Positions 41,569-50,411 of a DNA stretch of 55,201 bases are shown here, one piece after another. How positions within the stretch are numbered: the stretch's first letter is position 1; every line of letters begins with the position of its first letter. Position numbers and translations under genes: made by a program. This DNA is from Deltaproteobacteria bacterium. GTDB lineage: Bacteria > Desulfobacterota > Binatia > HRBIN30 > CADEER01. The notes under the pieces are model-generated. The model did not search any database, had not been told where the DNA came from, and saw nothing but the letters and a program-made list of their open reading frames with translations. The stretch is from the NCBI GenBank assembly GCA_029262455.1, contig JAJCZJ010000103.1, positions 1-55,201 of the forward strand. Reading direction: 5' to 3'.

Positions 41569-43683
41569 TTGAACGACCAACGCCCACAGGGGCTACGTTT
41601 ATCGGCCGAAGCGGCAATGGCTGCGGCAGCGTTCGGCCTCATCGCCTTTGCAGCACTGTGGCCGCTATTCCGATCGCCGGGCACTTCAGTCGTTCTCACG
41701 CGGTCAGTGACGTCCGGCGCACTGGCCCCGAACACCGATCTGTTCATTTGGCTCCTCACGTGGGAGTGGACGGCGCTAACCGACAGTGCTCTATCTCTCT
41801 TTGACGCAAACATTCTGCCGCAGATCGAAGGTAGCCTCGCATCCTTCCACCCGCGATTCGGTCACTTGCCGATATTCGGTCCGATACTCGCTCTAAGCGG
41901 CAACCCGGTTCTCGCTCATCAAGGGAACCTCTTTGCCAACTTCGCGCTCAGCGGAGTGGCGGCGTATATACTATTGCGGCATTGGGAGACGAGCCGCCCG
42001 GCGGCGTTTTTCGGTGGACTGATCTACGCACTGTGCCCGGCTAGGGTGGCCGCGAGCGCAACACCCGAACTAGTGGCCGGACAATATTTGCCCCTCGGCT
42101 TACTGTTGCTCGAGCGTGGCGCATCGAGAGCCAGCGGTCGCGACACGCTGATCGCAACACTGCTGCTCGTTTGGCAGGCGTCGTGTGCGCTTGCCTACAC
42201 CGTCTTGGTTCCGGTCATCGCCGTCGGCTATGGGCTCTACCTTTCGCAAAGATCAACTCGCAGCGGCGCCATGTTAGTCGCTCTATCGGCGCTCACGACA
42301 ATCCTACTCTCAATCGCCCTCTTGGTGCCCTCAGCGATGGGCATCGCTGAGGGCCGCTTGAATCCCCCAGCCCTGCTGGATGCCAACAGTTCCATCCACA
42401 ACCTGAGTGCGTCCAACTCATGGCGAGACTTCCTGAGCCGTGGCACTGTCACCTCGTACAACAAGCGCCCAAATCCGTTGGCGATCCCCCCCTTTGTCGG
42501 ATTGACAACACTGCTCCTAGCAGTCGCTGGACTCGCAGTCGCCCGTCCGCGAAGGGCCGCGGTGACAATGGCGAGCCTCGCTACGATATCGGCGCTCATG
42601 TCCTTTGGACCAAGCGGCAGACTCGCACACTTTCTCTGGTGGCCGATCCGCGCTGTAGGCGAAGTACTACCCCCGGGGCACCTGAGCTTCCTCTACCTCG
42701 CGCTTGTGAGTTTGCTGTCCGGCATCGGTCTCCATCACATTACCCAAAGATGGTCGCGACTCCGTTGGCCGCTTTATTTCGCAGCCTTCATCCTCGTCGG
42801 TCTCGAAATCGGTCGGCCGTTCGAGATTCGCATCTTGCCGAGAGGCAGGGCCGATTCCGTTCTTGCCCGCACCCTGGCGCAGCTCCCAGAAGGCAGCCTC
42901 GCAAGAGTTCCGTTCGACAACTGTACGTACGAATCCGATCGAAGCCGCGCTCGATCCATGTTCGAGAGTACCCTATACGGCCTGCGACCGATCCTAAACG
43001 GGTTCGGCGAGCTGCGAGCACATCGCCAAGAGGAGATCGAAGCGCTTGCTGGGGCATTGCCGCACCCGCGCGCGTTTGAGTTGCTCAGAGCCGAAGCCGG
43101 GCTGCGCTACGTACTCCTGGACGTGTCGCAGGTAACAGTCGACCAACGCAGCGCTTGGATCGACAACCCAACGACTCGCGACCTCGGCTTCGTCGACGGT
43201 AGTCTCCTACTCGAGGTCCTAGACCAGTCCATCTCTCTGAGCCCAGGCGATCGAGCTCCGGCCCAACTCAAACCGGGACAAGAAGACCTGCCAGACTCGG
43301 CAAGGCAAGTAAAAATCGGCACCAGCGGCCGCGTGCACTCGGCGGTAAGAGGACTGCCAACGGTGGTATCGGTCGAAGTATCAAACCCCTCAGACCATCG
43401 CTGGCCAGTGCTCCAAGCCAACGATCAACAACGGGTACATTTGGTCTCCTGGTGGGAAGACGAGAACGGCCAGCCGGTTACCGAGACCGCGGAAGAGCAC
43501 CGTCGTCTGCCGTTTGACTTTGCGCCGGGCGAAGTGGTTTCGATTCCTCTGTGCGTTCACCCGCCACGAGGTATCAAAGTTGGGATTCTAAATGTTACGG
43601 TCGCCCAGGGCGCGAGTCGTTTCCACGGGCCTCCAGCGCGGATTTCGTTTCATATCGGGGGGCTCGGACCGGCGAACTTGTAG
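41569..43683 (+). CDS. Large GT-C-like polytopic membrane protein, paralog 7 (most divergent)
   Basis: This 704-residue family member has LFDANILPQIEGSLASFHPRFGHLPIFGPILALSGNPVLAHQ: the DAN motif is kept but FHPAP/SEHML is rearranged. The later loop reads LYGLRPILNGFGEL, lacking the His and the GYSGY motif of paralogs 1, 3, 5 and 6. LLRAEAGLRYVLLDVSQ and the C-terminal sandwich (RWPVL, LVSWWEDENG, LPFDFAPGEVVSI, ILNVTVAQGASRF) confirm family membership. The start is TTG 41569, as no ATG or GTG lies nearer; ATG 41617 would begin directly at TM1. It is followed after 76 bp by an SGNH gene, a pairing also seen at 24385. Confidence 0.82.
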   Translation: MNDQRPQGLRLSAEAAMAAAAFGLIAFAALWPLFRSPGTSVVLTRSVTSGALAPNTDLFIWLLTWEWTALTDSALSLFDANILPQIEGSLASFHPRFGHLPIFGPILALSGNPVLAHQGNLFANFALSGVAAYILLRHWETSRPAAFFGGLIYALCPARVAASATPELVAGQYLPLGLLLLERGASRASGRDTLIATLLLVWQASCALAYTVLVPVIAVGYGLYLSQRSTRSGAMLVALSALTTILLSIALLVPSAMGIAEGRLNPPALLDANSSIHNLSASNSWRDFLSRGTVTSYNKRPNPLAIPPFVGLTTLLLAVAGLAVARPRRAAVTMASLATISALMSFGPSGRLAHFLWWPIRAVGEVLPPGHLSFLYLALVSLLSGIGLHHITQRWSRLRWPLYFAAFILVGLEIGRPFEIRILPRGRADSVLARTLAQLPEGSLARVPFDNCTYESDRSRARSMFESTLYGLRPILNGFGELRAHRQEEIEALAGALPHPRAFELLRAEAGLRYVLLDVSQVTVDQRSAWIDNPTTRDLGFVDGSLLLEVLDQSISLSPGDRAPAQLKPGQEDLPDSARQVKIGTSGRVHSAVRGLPTVVSVEVSNPSDHRWPVLQANDQQRVHLVSWWEDENGQPVTETAEEHRRLPFDFAPGEVVSIPLCVHPPRGIKVGILNVTVAQGASRFHGPPARISFHIGGLGPANL

Positions 43684-43759
43684 GACCCCGATCGGACCCG
43701 CCAGCCGTCGATGAGTCTTTCAAAATTCGCCATAGAGTACTCCAGGCAGCGCAAACCTG

Positions 43760-44824
43760 ATGAGCATCCATCGGCTTCTCTCGAATAAGGCGGTCCAGCG
43801 CGTGGGGCTAGTCGTGTTCGGGATCGGACTGGCACTCGGAATCGGCGAGGTTGCATCCCGCCTGAGTTGGCGTGAGGCAATTCCGCAGCCGTACTTGGCG
43901 CCAGACTCCACCCTCCCCGCGATAGAGAAAAGCGTTTTCGGACTCGCACGCCCCAACGCTCGCGGAGTCTATCGAGGTGTCTACTACCGGTCCAACAGCG
44001 CTGGGTTTCGCGGCCCCGAATACACACCTAATCCGGTCCCTGGCGTTTTCCGCATCGCAATCGTTGGCGACTCGTTCACGATGGGTGACGGCGTCCTCGA
44101 AGAAAAGGCATATCCATACCTCCTCCAACAGAAGCTCAATGAAGGCGACCGCCGCTACGAAGTACTGAACTTCGGCCTCTCGGGGCTCACGGCAGAGCAA
44201 ATCGCCATTCGCATCGACAGACTCGTGCGACGCTTTCACCCGCATCTCATTGTTTACGGGTTCACTCCCAACGACATCGAGGGCCCCTTCTACCGCAAGG
44301 GCTCGAACCTCAAAGCACAAATCGAGCAGCGAAGCCGCTATATGCTCTTCGCTCGCTCCTCGTCACATCTCTTGCGCCAACTATGGCCACGCTTTCAGGC
44401 GCTGCGTGAACTGCTCGACCCCGTCCCTGGAACGTACCTCTACGACCTGATGGACAACTACTTCAACAACCCGGCGGCATGGCAAGACCTCGAAAATTCT
44501 TTCGTGCGCATCGCCGGGCTCGGGGACGAGATCAACGCCCCAACCGTCCTCTTCGTCCACACGATTCTGATGTACCTGAACCGATTCCACCCTCTGCGCC
44601 CGCTATACACCAAGGTCTCGAACGCCGCGGAAAAAACCGGAATCTCGCCCATCGCTTCACTCCCGGCTTACTATGGCTACCGCGCCGAAGATCTTTGGGT
44701 ATCCGAGATCGACACCCACCCGAACAACCTCGGACACGAAATCCTCGCCGACGCTTTAGCCAAGGGGCTCCGGCAACTAGGTCTGCTCGGAGCGCAAGAA
44801 GGCCAGCGCACCGACGACCGCTGA
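43760..44824 (+). CDS. SGNH/GDSL hydrolase-family protein, membrane anchored
   Basis: This 354-residue protein has a TM anchor (about 15-32) and a periplasmic SGNH domain: NSAGFRGPEY, VGDSFTMGDGV with Ser105, LNFGLSGL, FTPNDIEGP with Asn, and EIDTHPNNLGHEIL with Asp-x-His. It is most similar in layout to the proteins at 24385, 46335 and 47417, all sharing the GFRGP motif before block I. It probably acts as an esterase or O-acyltransferase on the surface glycan. ATG 43760, 76 bp downstream of paralog 7; both are likely in one transcript. Confidence 0.86.
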   Translation: MSIHRLLSNKAVQRVGLVVFGIGLALGIGEVASRLSWREAIPQPYLAPDSTLPAIEKSVFGLARPNARGVYRGVYYRSNSAGFRGPEYTPNPVPGVFRIAIVGDSFTMGDGVLEEKAYPYLLQQKLNEGDRRYEVLNFGLSGLTAEQIAIRIDRLVRRFHPHLIVYGFTPNDIEGPFYRKGSNLKAQIEQRSRYMLFARSSSHLLRQLWPRFQALRELLDPVPGTYLYDLMDNYFNNPAAWQDLENSFVRIAGLGDEINAPTVLFVHTILMYLNRFHPLRPLYTKVSNAAEKTGISPIASLPAYYGYRAEDLWVSEIDTHPNNLGHEILADALAKGLRQLGLLGAQEGQRTDDR

Positions 44825-44981
44825 CCAGTTCTGGTCTCGAAAACTCAGAAGATTCAGGCAAGCGGCCGCAGATTCGAGCATGCCGGCCCCGTCCCTTCGG
44901 CAACGAAGCGCCCATCGCATACGGAAGCAATACCAAAAAGGGCAGAGTCGATCCGAGAAACCAGGATCCGCTACGCGGCTC

Positions 44982-44997
44982 GGGCGGAGCTTCGCCC
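44982..44997. repeat. REP-like G/C palindrome
   Basis: GGGCGGAGCTTCGCCC is self-complementary except for one G-T pair position on each side, giving a stable hairpin on both strands. It sits in the noncoding gap between convergent genes, where it could also hinder read-through transcription. No T-run follows. Confidence 0.5.
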
Positions 44998-45063
44998 TCC
45001 ACTTATCTCGACGCACTTCCACCGACGTCAATAACGAGCGCAGCGAGCACCCGCCCTAGCCTC

Positions 45064-45143
45064 ATCCGCGTTCACCTGCGTTCATCAGCGGTTTGGTTCC
45101 AGCCATCGGCCAGGCTGGGTTTATCCGCGTTCATCTGCGGTTT
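45064..45143. repeat. Two copies of an ATCCGCGTTCAxCTGCG-type repeat
   Basis: Unit 1 (45064-45093) and unit 2 (45123-45143) both begin ATCCGCGTTCA and end in GCGGTTT, separated by 29 bp. Unit 1 contains an internal duplication of CTGCGTTCATC-like sequence. The repeat is not coding in any convincing frame. Confidence 0.55.
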
Positions 45144-45171
45144 CTTTTCTTTGGAACTCAAACCATCCGGG

Positions 45172-46164
45172 CTAGCTCTTCGGCTTCCGGCGCAGCCCTT
45201 CTCTCACTCTTCGCTCGACATCCGGCGCGAGTAGGTCAGCGATGCGTGCGGCGCCCGCCGGAATGTAGTGTCCCGCCCAGTCTTTGAACTCTTCCGCAAC
45301 GAGGGCATTGTGTAGATCCAACAATTCGCCACCTGCTCGTTCGACTTCCGTGCGAATCAAGTCGATCCGCTTGCGGAACCTCGGGCCATAGTGCCCCCAG
45401 CGCCGCAACACCCCCACCGGCACAGGTGACACGACGACCGTGCACGGCACCCCCCGGCGCGCCGCCACTGAGACCGCAGCCGCCAACATCTGCACGCTCG
45501 GGCTGTTCGCCGACAACGGAATATCAAACGCCTTGACCGTGTGCCCGACCGAATGAAATGGCTCAATGTCCGGAGTCGTGCGGTACAGAAACTCGCGAAA
45601 CTTGGCGCGTACGCCCTCGAGAAAATACGTCGTCGACTCGATAGGAGAAAACTGTAGCGCTCTCGCCAATAGCAAACGCGGTAGGGTGATCGCACGCGCA
45701 TGCCACGGCAACCGCAGCGCACGACTGAGCTCCGAACGCGGCAACATTGTGGACAGTTGAAGGAGGCCAACTCCCGAGCCTTCCGTATTCAGAAGACGCG
45801 GATTGGCGACGATGAACACCGCCGCCGGGTCGTAATCCAGGACTCGCGCCATCAACATGTAATGGACATACTGATCGAACCCCGGGTGAGAGAGATTCCA
45901 GCTTTCGATCCGCAGGCCACCCAGGACCCGACGCTGAAGGCGGGCCGGGTAAGGATCCAACTTTTGGTAGATCGTCGAATCTCCAAACCAAGCAACCAGC
46001 GGACGATCGGGGAAGCGGCGCCTGTAACGCTTGTAATACGACGTACGAACTGAGTAAGCCGCCTCTCCTACGTCAGTTGGATCGCGGACCACCGCGGCCA
46101 TCACCCCGGTGATCGCGACTACACCGACGAGCATTCCCATCACTATTACCGCGACTCTACGCAT
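45172..46164 (-). CDS. Divergent SGNH-like exported protein
   Basis: This 330-residue protein has one N-terminal TM/signal segment (VAVIVMGMLVGVVAITGVMAAVV) and then VAWFGDSTIYQKLDPYP with a GDS block, FIVANPRLLN as a possible block III Asn, and DWAGHYIPAGAARIADLL at the C-terminus, where His is followed by the usual small helix. It differs from the five other SGNH proteins and lacks the GFRGP motif. The ATG at 46164 is preferred over 46188 because GAGGA lies six bases before it. The gene stands alone, divergent from the SGNH pair at 46335. A DltD/AlgX-like role in acylation is possible but not shown. Confidence 0.68.
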   Translation of the reverse strand: MRRVAVIVMGMLVGVVAITGVMAAVVRDPTDVGEAAYSVRTSYYKRYRRRFPDRPLVAWFGDSTIYQKLDPYPARLQRRVLGGLRIESWNLSHPGFDQYVHYMLMARVLDYDPAAVFIVANPRLLNTEGSGVGLLQLSTMLPRSELSRALRLPWHARAITLPRLLLARALQFSPIESTTYFLEGVRAKFREFLYRTTPDIEPFHSVGHTVKAFDIPLSANSPSVQMLAAAVSVAARRGVPCTVVVSPVPVGVLRRWGHYGPRFRKRIDLIRTEVERAGGELLDLHNALVAEEFKDWAGHYIPAGAARIADLLAPDVERRVREGLRRKPKS

Positions 46165-46169
46165 TCGTT

Positions 46170-46174
46170 TCCTC
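46170..46174 (-). promoter_or_regulatory. Ribosome binding site deciding the start at 46164
   Basis: The minus strand reads GAGGA, then five to six bases, then ATG at 46164. This favours the shorter protein with a compact signal segment over the upstream ATG at 46188. Confidence 0.55.
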
Positions 46175-46334
46175 AGCCGGAACTTCATAGGGCGCGGCCA
46201 CATGGACCGCAACCAGCTCCAACGGTATACGAGCTTGAAACGACCTGCCAAACCGGCCAGAACGTGTTGGCGTTCCACAGCGCAGTGCGCCCACTACCGC
46301 ATGGCCAGCTTACCAATCGTTCGAATGATGCCAA

Positions 46335-47420
46335 ATGACCGCGGAACAAGAGATGGCAGCTAACTCCGGGCCCGCCCCGCCCGGGGGATTCTTCGCACTC
46401 GGGCTCTTGACCGTCTTCGGCATCCTAGCCGCCGTTGCACTAGGAGAGATCTTTTTTCGGTTGGCACCGCCTGCGCAAAGACCAAAACCACAAGTCGTAG
46501 CAGCCGAGCATCGCAACCTTCCACGCCTCAAGCAAAGCGTGTTCATCCTGGGTGCACCCAACACCGAAGGCCTCCTGCCGAGCAACGCCTACTTTAGAAC
46601 AAACAGCGCCGGTTTTCGTGGACCCGAGACCTCGCCAAGGGCCGGCCCCGGGGTATTCCGCATCGCCATTCTCGGCGACTCGGTCACCATGGGCTCCGGC
46701 GTTTCAAACGACGAGACCTATTCCGTCCACCTCGCTCGGATGCTGAACGAGGGATCCGACTCAACGCGCTTCGAAGTCTTGAATTTCGGACTAGCGGGCC
46801 TCAGCGCACGACAGGTCGTACAACAAGGATCGCGCTTCATCCCACCGTTCGCGCCGGACCTCCTCATCTACGGCTGGACCGCCAACGACATCGAAGGACC
46901 GGCCTACCAGCACCGATCGTCCAAAGCGACCAGAAAAGCGATGCACAAGCGCCGTCAATCCCACGCGCAATCGAGATCATACCTTCTTCGCGCACTCTGG
47001 CCGCGTGCCATCGTCCTCTGGGATCGACTCACCGCCCCGCGAGGCACCTATCTAGAGGAGATCCGATTCAATTACCTGAGCAACGATCGAGCCTGGAAGG
47101 ACTTCGCCACCGCCCTAGCGGACATTGTCCACTTCGGCGAAGATCACAACGCTCCCGTTGTAGTCTTCCTCCACGCACAGCTCTCTTTTCTGAACATCCT
47201 TCACCCGTACCACGCTATCTACGATAAGGTCGCGACTGCTGCGACCCAACTCGGAGCGCCGACAATCCAATCGATCGACGCCGTGACCGGTTACGATGGG
47301 GCCTCCCTTTGGGTTTCACAATTCGATCCGCACCCAAACCCTCTTGGCCATGAGATCTTTGCCACAGCCCTTCTGAATGGCCTAAGGGACTTGCCAAAAG
47401 GATACCTGCCCCGACGATGA
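46335..47420 (+). CDS. SGNH/GDSL hydrolase-family protein, tandem copy A
   Basis: This 361-residue protein has a TM anchor (about 19-38) and the blocks NSAGFRGPET, LGDSVTMGSGV with Ser116, LNFGLAGL, WTANDIEGP with Asn, and FDPHPNPLGHEIF with Asp-x-His. It is a tandem duplicate of the next gene: both share SNDETYSVxLARxLNxG and TYLEEIRFNY/TYLEEVRFNY. ATG 46335; the 3' end overlaps the next start in ATGA. Probable role: esterase or O-acyltransferase working on a periplasmic glycan, possibly as a pair. Confidence 0.87.
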   Translation: MTAEQEMAANSGPAPPGGFFALGLLTVFGILAAVALGEIFFRLAPPAQRPKPQVVAAEHRNLPRLKQSVFILGAPNTEGLLPSNAYFRTNSAGFRGPETSPRAGPGVFRIAILGDSVTMGSGVSNDETYSVHLARMLNEGSDSTRFEVLNFGLAGLSARQVVQQGSRFIPPFAPDLLIYGWTANDIEGPAYQHRSSKATRKAMHKRRQSHAQSRSYLLRALWPRAIVLWDRLTAPRGTYLEEIRFNYLSNDRAWKDFATALADIVHFGEDHNAPVVVFLHAQLSFLNILHPYHAIYDKVATAATQLGAPTIQSIDAVTGYDGASLWVSQFDPHPNPLGHEIFATALLNGLRDLPKGYLPRR

Positions 47421-48505
47421 AACAGGCCACGCGCACGCCGCCTAAACGAGAACCGCAACGGCTTTGGTTACGGTCAATCGGATTGGTCGCCTTACCGATT
47501 TTCGGTATCTTATTGGCCTTTGCGATCGGCGAGGCTTTTCTCCGAGTGACACCGCAGAAAAAAGAGCCCCGCCACAGAATTGTCTACGACAAGCATCGAG
47601 ATCTGCCGAAACTCAAGATCAGCGTGCCCGTTCTCGCAACACGAAACATCGAGGGCCGCCTAAGAAACGGCGCCTATTTTCGCAACAACAGTATCGGTAT
47701 CCGCGGACCGGATATCCCGCGCACAGCGCCGCCCGGTACGTTCCGCGTCGCGATCATTGGTGATTCCGTGACCATGGGCGCTGGTGTGTCTAACGACGAG
47801 ACCTACTCCGTAGAACTCGCAAGGCTGTTGAACCAAGGCGAATGGGCTCAGCGCTTCGAGGTTCTCAACCTCGGTCTCGCAGGTCTGAACACGAAGCAGA
47901 TCCGCAAACGCGCAACGCGGCTGTTACCCCTGTGCAACCCCGACCTCATCATCTACGGCTGGACCAGCAACGATATCGAAGGCCCTTCGTACGAGAAGCG
48001 TATCTCCAACGATTTCCTGCAACAGCAAGCCGAACGCTACCGAAGCCAGGCTCGGTCCCGCTCGATCATCCTACGTAGATATTGGCCACGCATGTTGACG
48101 CTCTGGGACACACTCAGGCCGCCAACGGGGACGTACCTGGAAGAGGTCCGGTTCAACTATGAACAAAACCCCAAGGCATGGAGCGACTTCGAGTCCGCGC
48201 TCGAGGGCATCAAGAATCTCGGTCGCCGGCACAACGCACCGGTTGTAGTTTTTCTGCACACTTCGCTTACGTTTCTGAACGTCTTCCACCCGTACCACAG
48301 CATTTACAACAAAGTAGAGGAAGCCGCGGTCCGGCTCGGGCTTCCGACGATCCAGTCCTTCGATGCCCACCTGGGGAGGACCGATAGGTCACTCTGGGTT
48401 TCAATCGCCGATTCACATCCGAATCCCGAAGGCCACCGCATCCTAGCCGCCGCCCTCTACCAAGGACTCAAAGATCTTCCGCCAGGCTACCTTCCCAGCC
48501 GATGA
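47417..48505 (+). CDS. SGNH/GDSL hydrolase-family protein, tandem copy B
   Basis: This 362-residue protein has a TM anchor (about 20-40) and the blocks NSIGIRGPDI, IGDSVTMGAGV with Ser117, LNLGLAGL, WTSNDIEGP with Asn, and IADSHPNPEGHRIL with Asp-x-His. It is the partner of the preceding gene, whose stop it overlaps by four bases. The most variable part between the pair is the first 60 residues, before the GFRGP/GIRGP motif. The next gene, a methyltransferase, starts 72 bp downstream. Confidence 0.87.
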   Translation: MKQATRTPPKREPQRLWLRSIGLVALPIFGILLAFAIGEAFLRVTPQKKEPRHRIVYDKHRDLPKLKISVPVLATRNIEGRLRNGAYFRNNSIGIRGPDIPRTAPPGTFRVAIIGDSVTMGAGVSNDETYSVELARLLNQGEWAQRFEVLNLGLAGLNTKQIRKRATRLLPLCNPDLIIYGWTSNDIEGPSYEKRISNDFLQQQAERYRSQARSRSIILRRYWPRMLTLWDTLRPPTGTYLEEVRFNYEQNPKAWSDFESALEGIKNLGRRHNAPVVVFLHTSLTFLNVFHPYHSIYNKVEEAAVRLGLPTIQSFDAHLGRTDRSLWVSIADSHPNPEGHRILAAALYQGLKDLPPGYLPSR

Positions 48506-48577
48506 ATCTTCGGTCCAGGCGCAACTACGACCTCGATCTTGATCAACGTCTGACATTTCCGTAGCCTTCCAGTTTCA

Positions 48578-49384
48578 ATGACCGCCACGGCCCCTCAAAC
48601 TGATAGTGACTCTCCGCAGTACACCGGCGAACGCCCCGGCCACGGCGAGAATTTCGACTACGACGAATCCCGGCACCTCGCCGCGTACGCATACGCGCGA
48701 ACCTTGGCGCAGGGCAAACGCGTCCTCGATGCAGGCTGTGGCGAAGGCTACAACACGCAATCGCTGCACGACGTCGCCGGCCACGTGACCGGCGTCGACT
48801 ACTCCGAAGCCGCGATCCAATTTTGCAAGAAGACTTGGACTAAGCCGAATCTTCGCTTCGAGCACATTGACTTGACCAATCCCGTCGGCTTCGACGACAC
48901 CTTCGATCTCGTTCTCAATTTCCAGGTGCTAGAGCACATCGAGGACGACCGCGCCTTCCTGGAAGCTCTGAAGGCACGGCTCGGCGCCGACGGACACTTG
49001 CTGCTGACGACCCCGAACCGATTGATGTCGTTTTCTGAGAATCCGTACCACGTCCGCGAATACACGAGCGACGAACTGCGCCGCCTACTGGAGAGTGTCT
49101 TTGGAACGGTCGAGCTGCAAGGCATGTGCGGCAACGACAAGGTCACCAAGTTCGACAAGGCGCGACAACAATCGGTGGAGCGTATCTTGCGCTTGGACCC
49201 GCTCGGTCTGCGCAACCTCTTGCCGCAGGGAATCATTAACTTCGCCTTTGCAAACCTCGCCAAACTCGTAAGATCACAAGCCAAGAACGCAGCCGGCGAG
49301 GATCCCATCGTCCCTGGCGACTTTTTCGTCAGCGACGAAAACCTCGACAGCGCACTCGACCTCGTCGCACTCTGTTCGCGATAA
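48578..49384 (+). CDS. Class I SAM-dependent methyltransferase
   Basis: This 268-residue protein has the opening TGERPGHGENF seen in glycan-cluster methyltransferases, motif I VLDAGCGEGYNT (about 49-60), VTGVDYSEAAI, LVLNFQVLEHIEDD and LLLTTPNRLMSFSENPYHVREY. There is no zinc-ribbon, unlike the methyltransferases at 250, 4609 and 21275. Methyltransferases of this shape often accompany family 2 glycosyltransferases in O-antigen loci. ATG 48578; the next gene follows after 30 bp. Acceptor unknown. Confidence 0.88.
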   Translation: MTATAPQTDSDSPQYTGERPGHGENFDYDESRHLAAYAYARTLAQGKRVLDAGCGEGYNTQSLHDVAGHVTGVDYSEAAIQFCKKTWTKPNLRFEHIDLTNPVGFDDTFDLVLNFQVLEHIEDDRAFLEALKARLGADGHLLLTTPNRLMSFSENPYHVREYTSDELRRLLESVFGTVELQGMCGNDKVTKFDKARQQSVERILRLDPLGLRNLLPQGIINFAFANLAKLVRSQAKNAAGEDPIVPGDFFVSDENLDSALDLVALCSR

Positions 49385-49414
49385 CCAACCCCGGCTCGAA
49401 GCGGGCCCGCCCCC

Positions 49415-50404
49415 ATGCGCGATTCTAAACGGCTGCCCGAAATCGACGCAATGAAGGCGGCGGCGATCCTAACCGTCGTCTTTATCCACTCACTGCGCGC
49501 ATCCTGGGACCCTGGATTCACGTACGCCGAACGCCTGTTGTCGGAAGCGGCACGATTCGCCGTCCCAGCCTTTCTCGCGGTCTCGGGGTTTCTCTACTAC
49601 TCAACCGAGCCCATCACATCGGCCATTCTCGCCAAGCGACTGCGGCGAATTCTCGTTCCATATTTGGTCGTCTCGTTGGCAGCGAATGTCTTCGTGACGA
49701 GTTTTCCGCAATTCCGATCGTCGAGCTCGTTCCTTGTCGGGCTGCTCATCGGCAACACCTTCGGGCCCTTCTACTACGTGTTCCTACTCACCGAATTCGT
49801 ACTTGCGACCTGGATCCTATCGCGCCTGCCGAGGGCCATGACGGTACCGATTCTTGTCGCTAGTGTGATCGCCGCCATCATCCCGTTTCTGTTCTTCAAG
49901 GAGGCCGCGAAACCGACGTTGTGGACCCTGCGCCTCCCCCTGCTTTTCTCGTGCTGGTTCATGATGGGTTGGGCCACCGCCGCGTACAAAACCCGAGTGC
50001 AGGCATTCCTGCGGTCAAACAGTAGTGCGGTCTACGCGGGGTGCGCCGCTCTGGCGTTGGTCTGGCTCGCTCTGGACCTCACCCAGGCCCTCCCGTCACG
50101 CCTCAGCCGCTTGTCGAGCATGTTCCTGGTCGGCTCGAACCTGACCGCGCTGTACACTTTCTGCTCTTCGATCTCGCAGATTCGTCCGTGGGTCGCCGCC
50201 CTCAGTGACCGGACCTATGCCATCTACCTGCTGCACCTGTTTTTCGTGTACGCGGTCTCTGCTGGGTTCGGTGCTGACCGCCACGTCGCACTGGTCTCGA
50301 GCACCGCAACAATGTGGGCGGCTGGGATGATCGGTTCTCTTGCCACCATCGAAGTCACACGCCGCTTGGCGCCACGCCGATCGCGCGACTTGATCGGGTT
50401 CTGA
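49415..50404 (+). CDS. Acyltransferase family 3 (OafA/YrhL-type) membrane protein
   Basis: This 329-residue protein has about ten TM segments and the family opening RLPEIDAMKAAAILTVVFIHS, with the conserved His25 in the first TM region, then RFAVPAFLAVSGFLYY and RRILVPYLVVS. The C-terminus has YAIYLLHLFFVY. Such proteins transfer acetyl or other acyl groups to sugars of LPS O-antigens or exopolysaccharides. There is no fused SGNH domain; separate SGNH genes lie upstream. ATG 49415, 30 bp after the methyltransferase. It is convergent with paralog 8 (7-bp gap). Confidence 0.9.
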   Translation: MRDSKRLPEIDAMKAAAILTVVFIHSLRASWDPGFTYAERLLSEAARFAVPAFLAVSGFLYYSTEPITSAILAKRLRRILVPYLVVSLAANVFVTSFPQFRSSSSFLVGLLIGNTFGPFYYVFLLTEFVLATWILSRLPRAMTVPILVASVIAAIIPFLFFKEAAKPTLWTLRLPLLFSCWFMMGWATAAYKTRVQAFLRSNSSAVYAGCAALALVWLALDLTQALPSRLSRLSSMFLVGSNLTALYTFCSSISQIRPWVAALSDRTYAIYLLHLFFVYAVSAGFGADRHVALVSSTATMWAAGMIGSLATIEVTRRLAPRRSRDLIGF

Positions 50405-50411
50405 CGGGCGG

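Larger units (their letters stand above)
44825..45171. repeat. Noncoding repeat cluster between convergent genes
   Basis: This 347-bp gap holds no credible gene. It contains a G/C hairpin, GGGCGGAGCTTCGCCC at 44982-44997, and two related units, 45064-45093 and 45123-45143, that share ATCCGCGTTCA and a CTGCGG/CAGCGG plus TTT ending. Short reading frames through it are low-complexity. The composition and repeats suggest accumulated REP-like or degenerate mobile sequences. The convergent genes end at 44824 and 45172. Confidence 0.6.

Noticed and set aside
44532-45002. A 156-codon open frame on the minus strand across the noncoding gap.
   Set aside because: It overlaps the SGNH gene antisense, has low-complexity composition and runs through the repeat cluster; no family resemblance.
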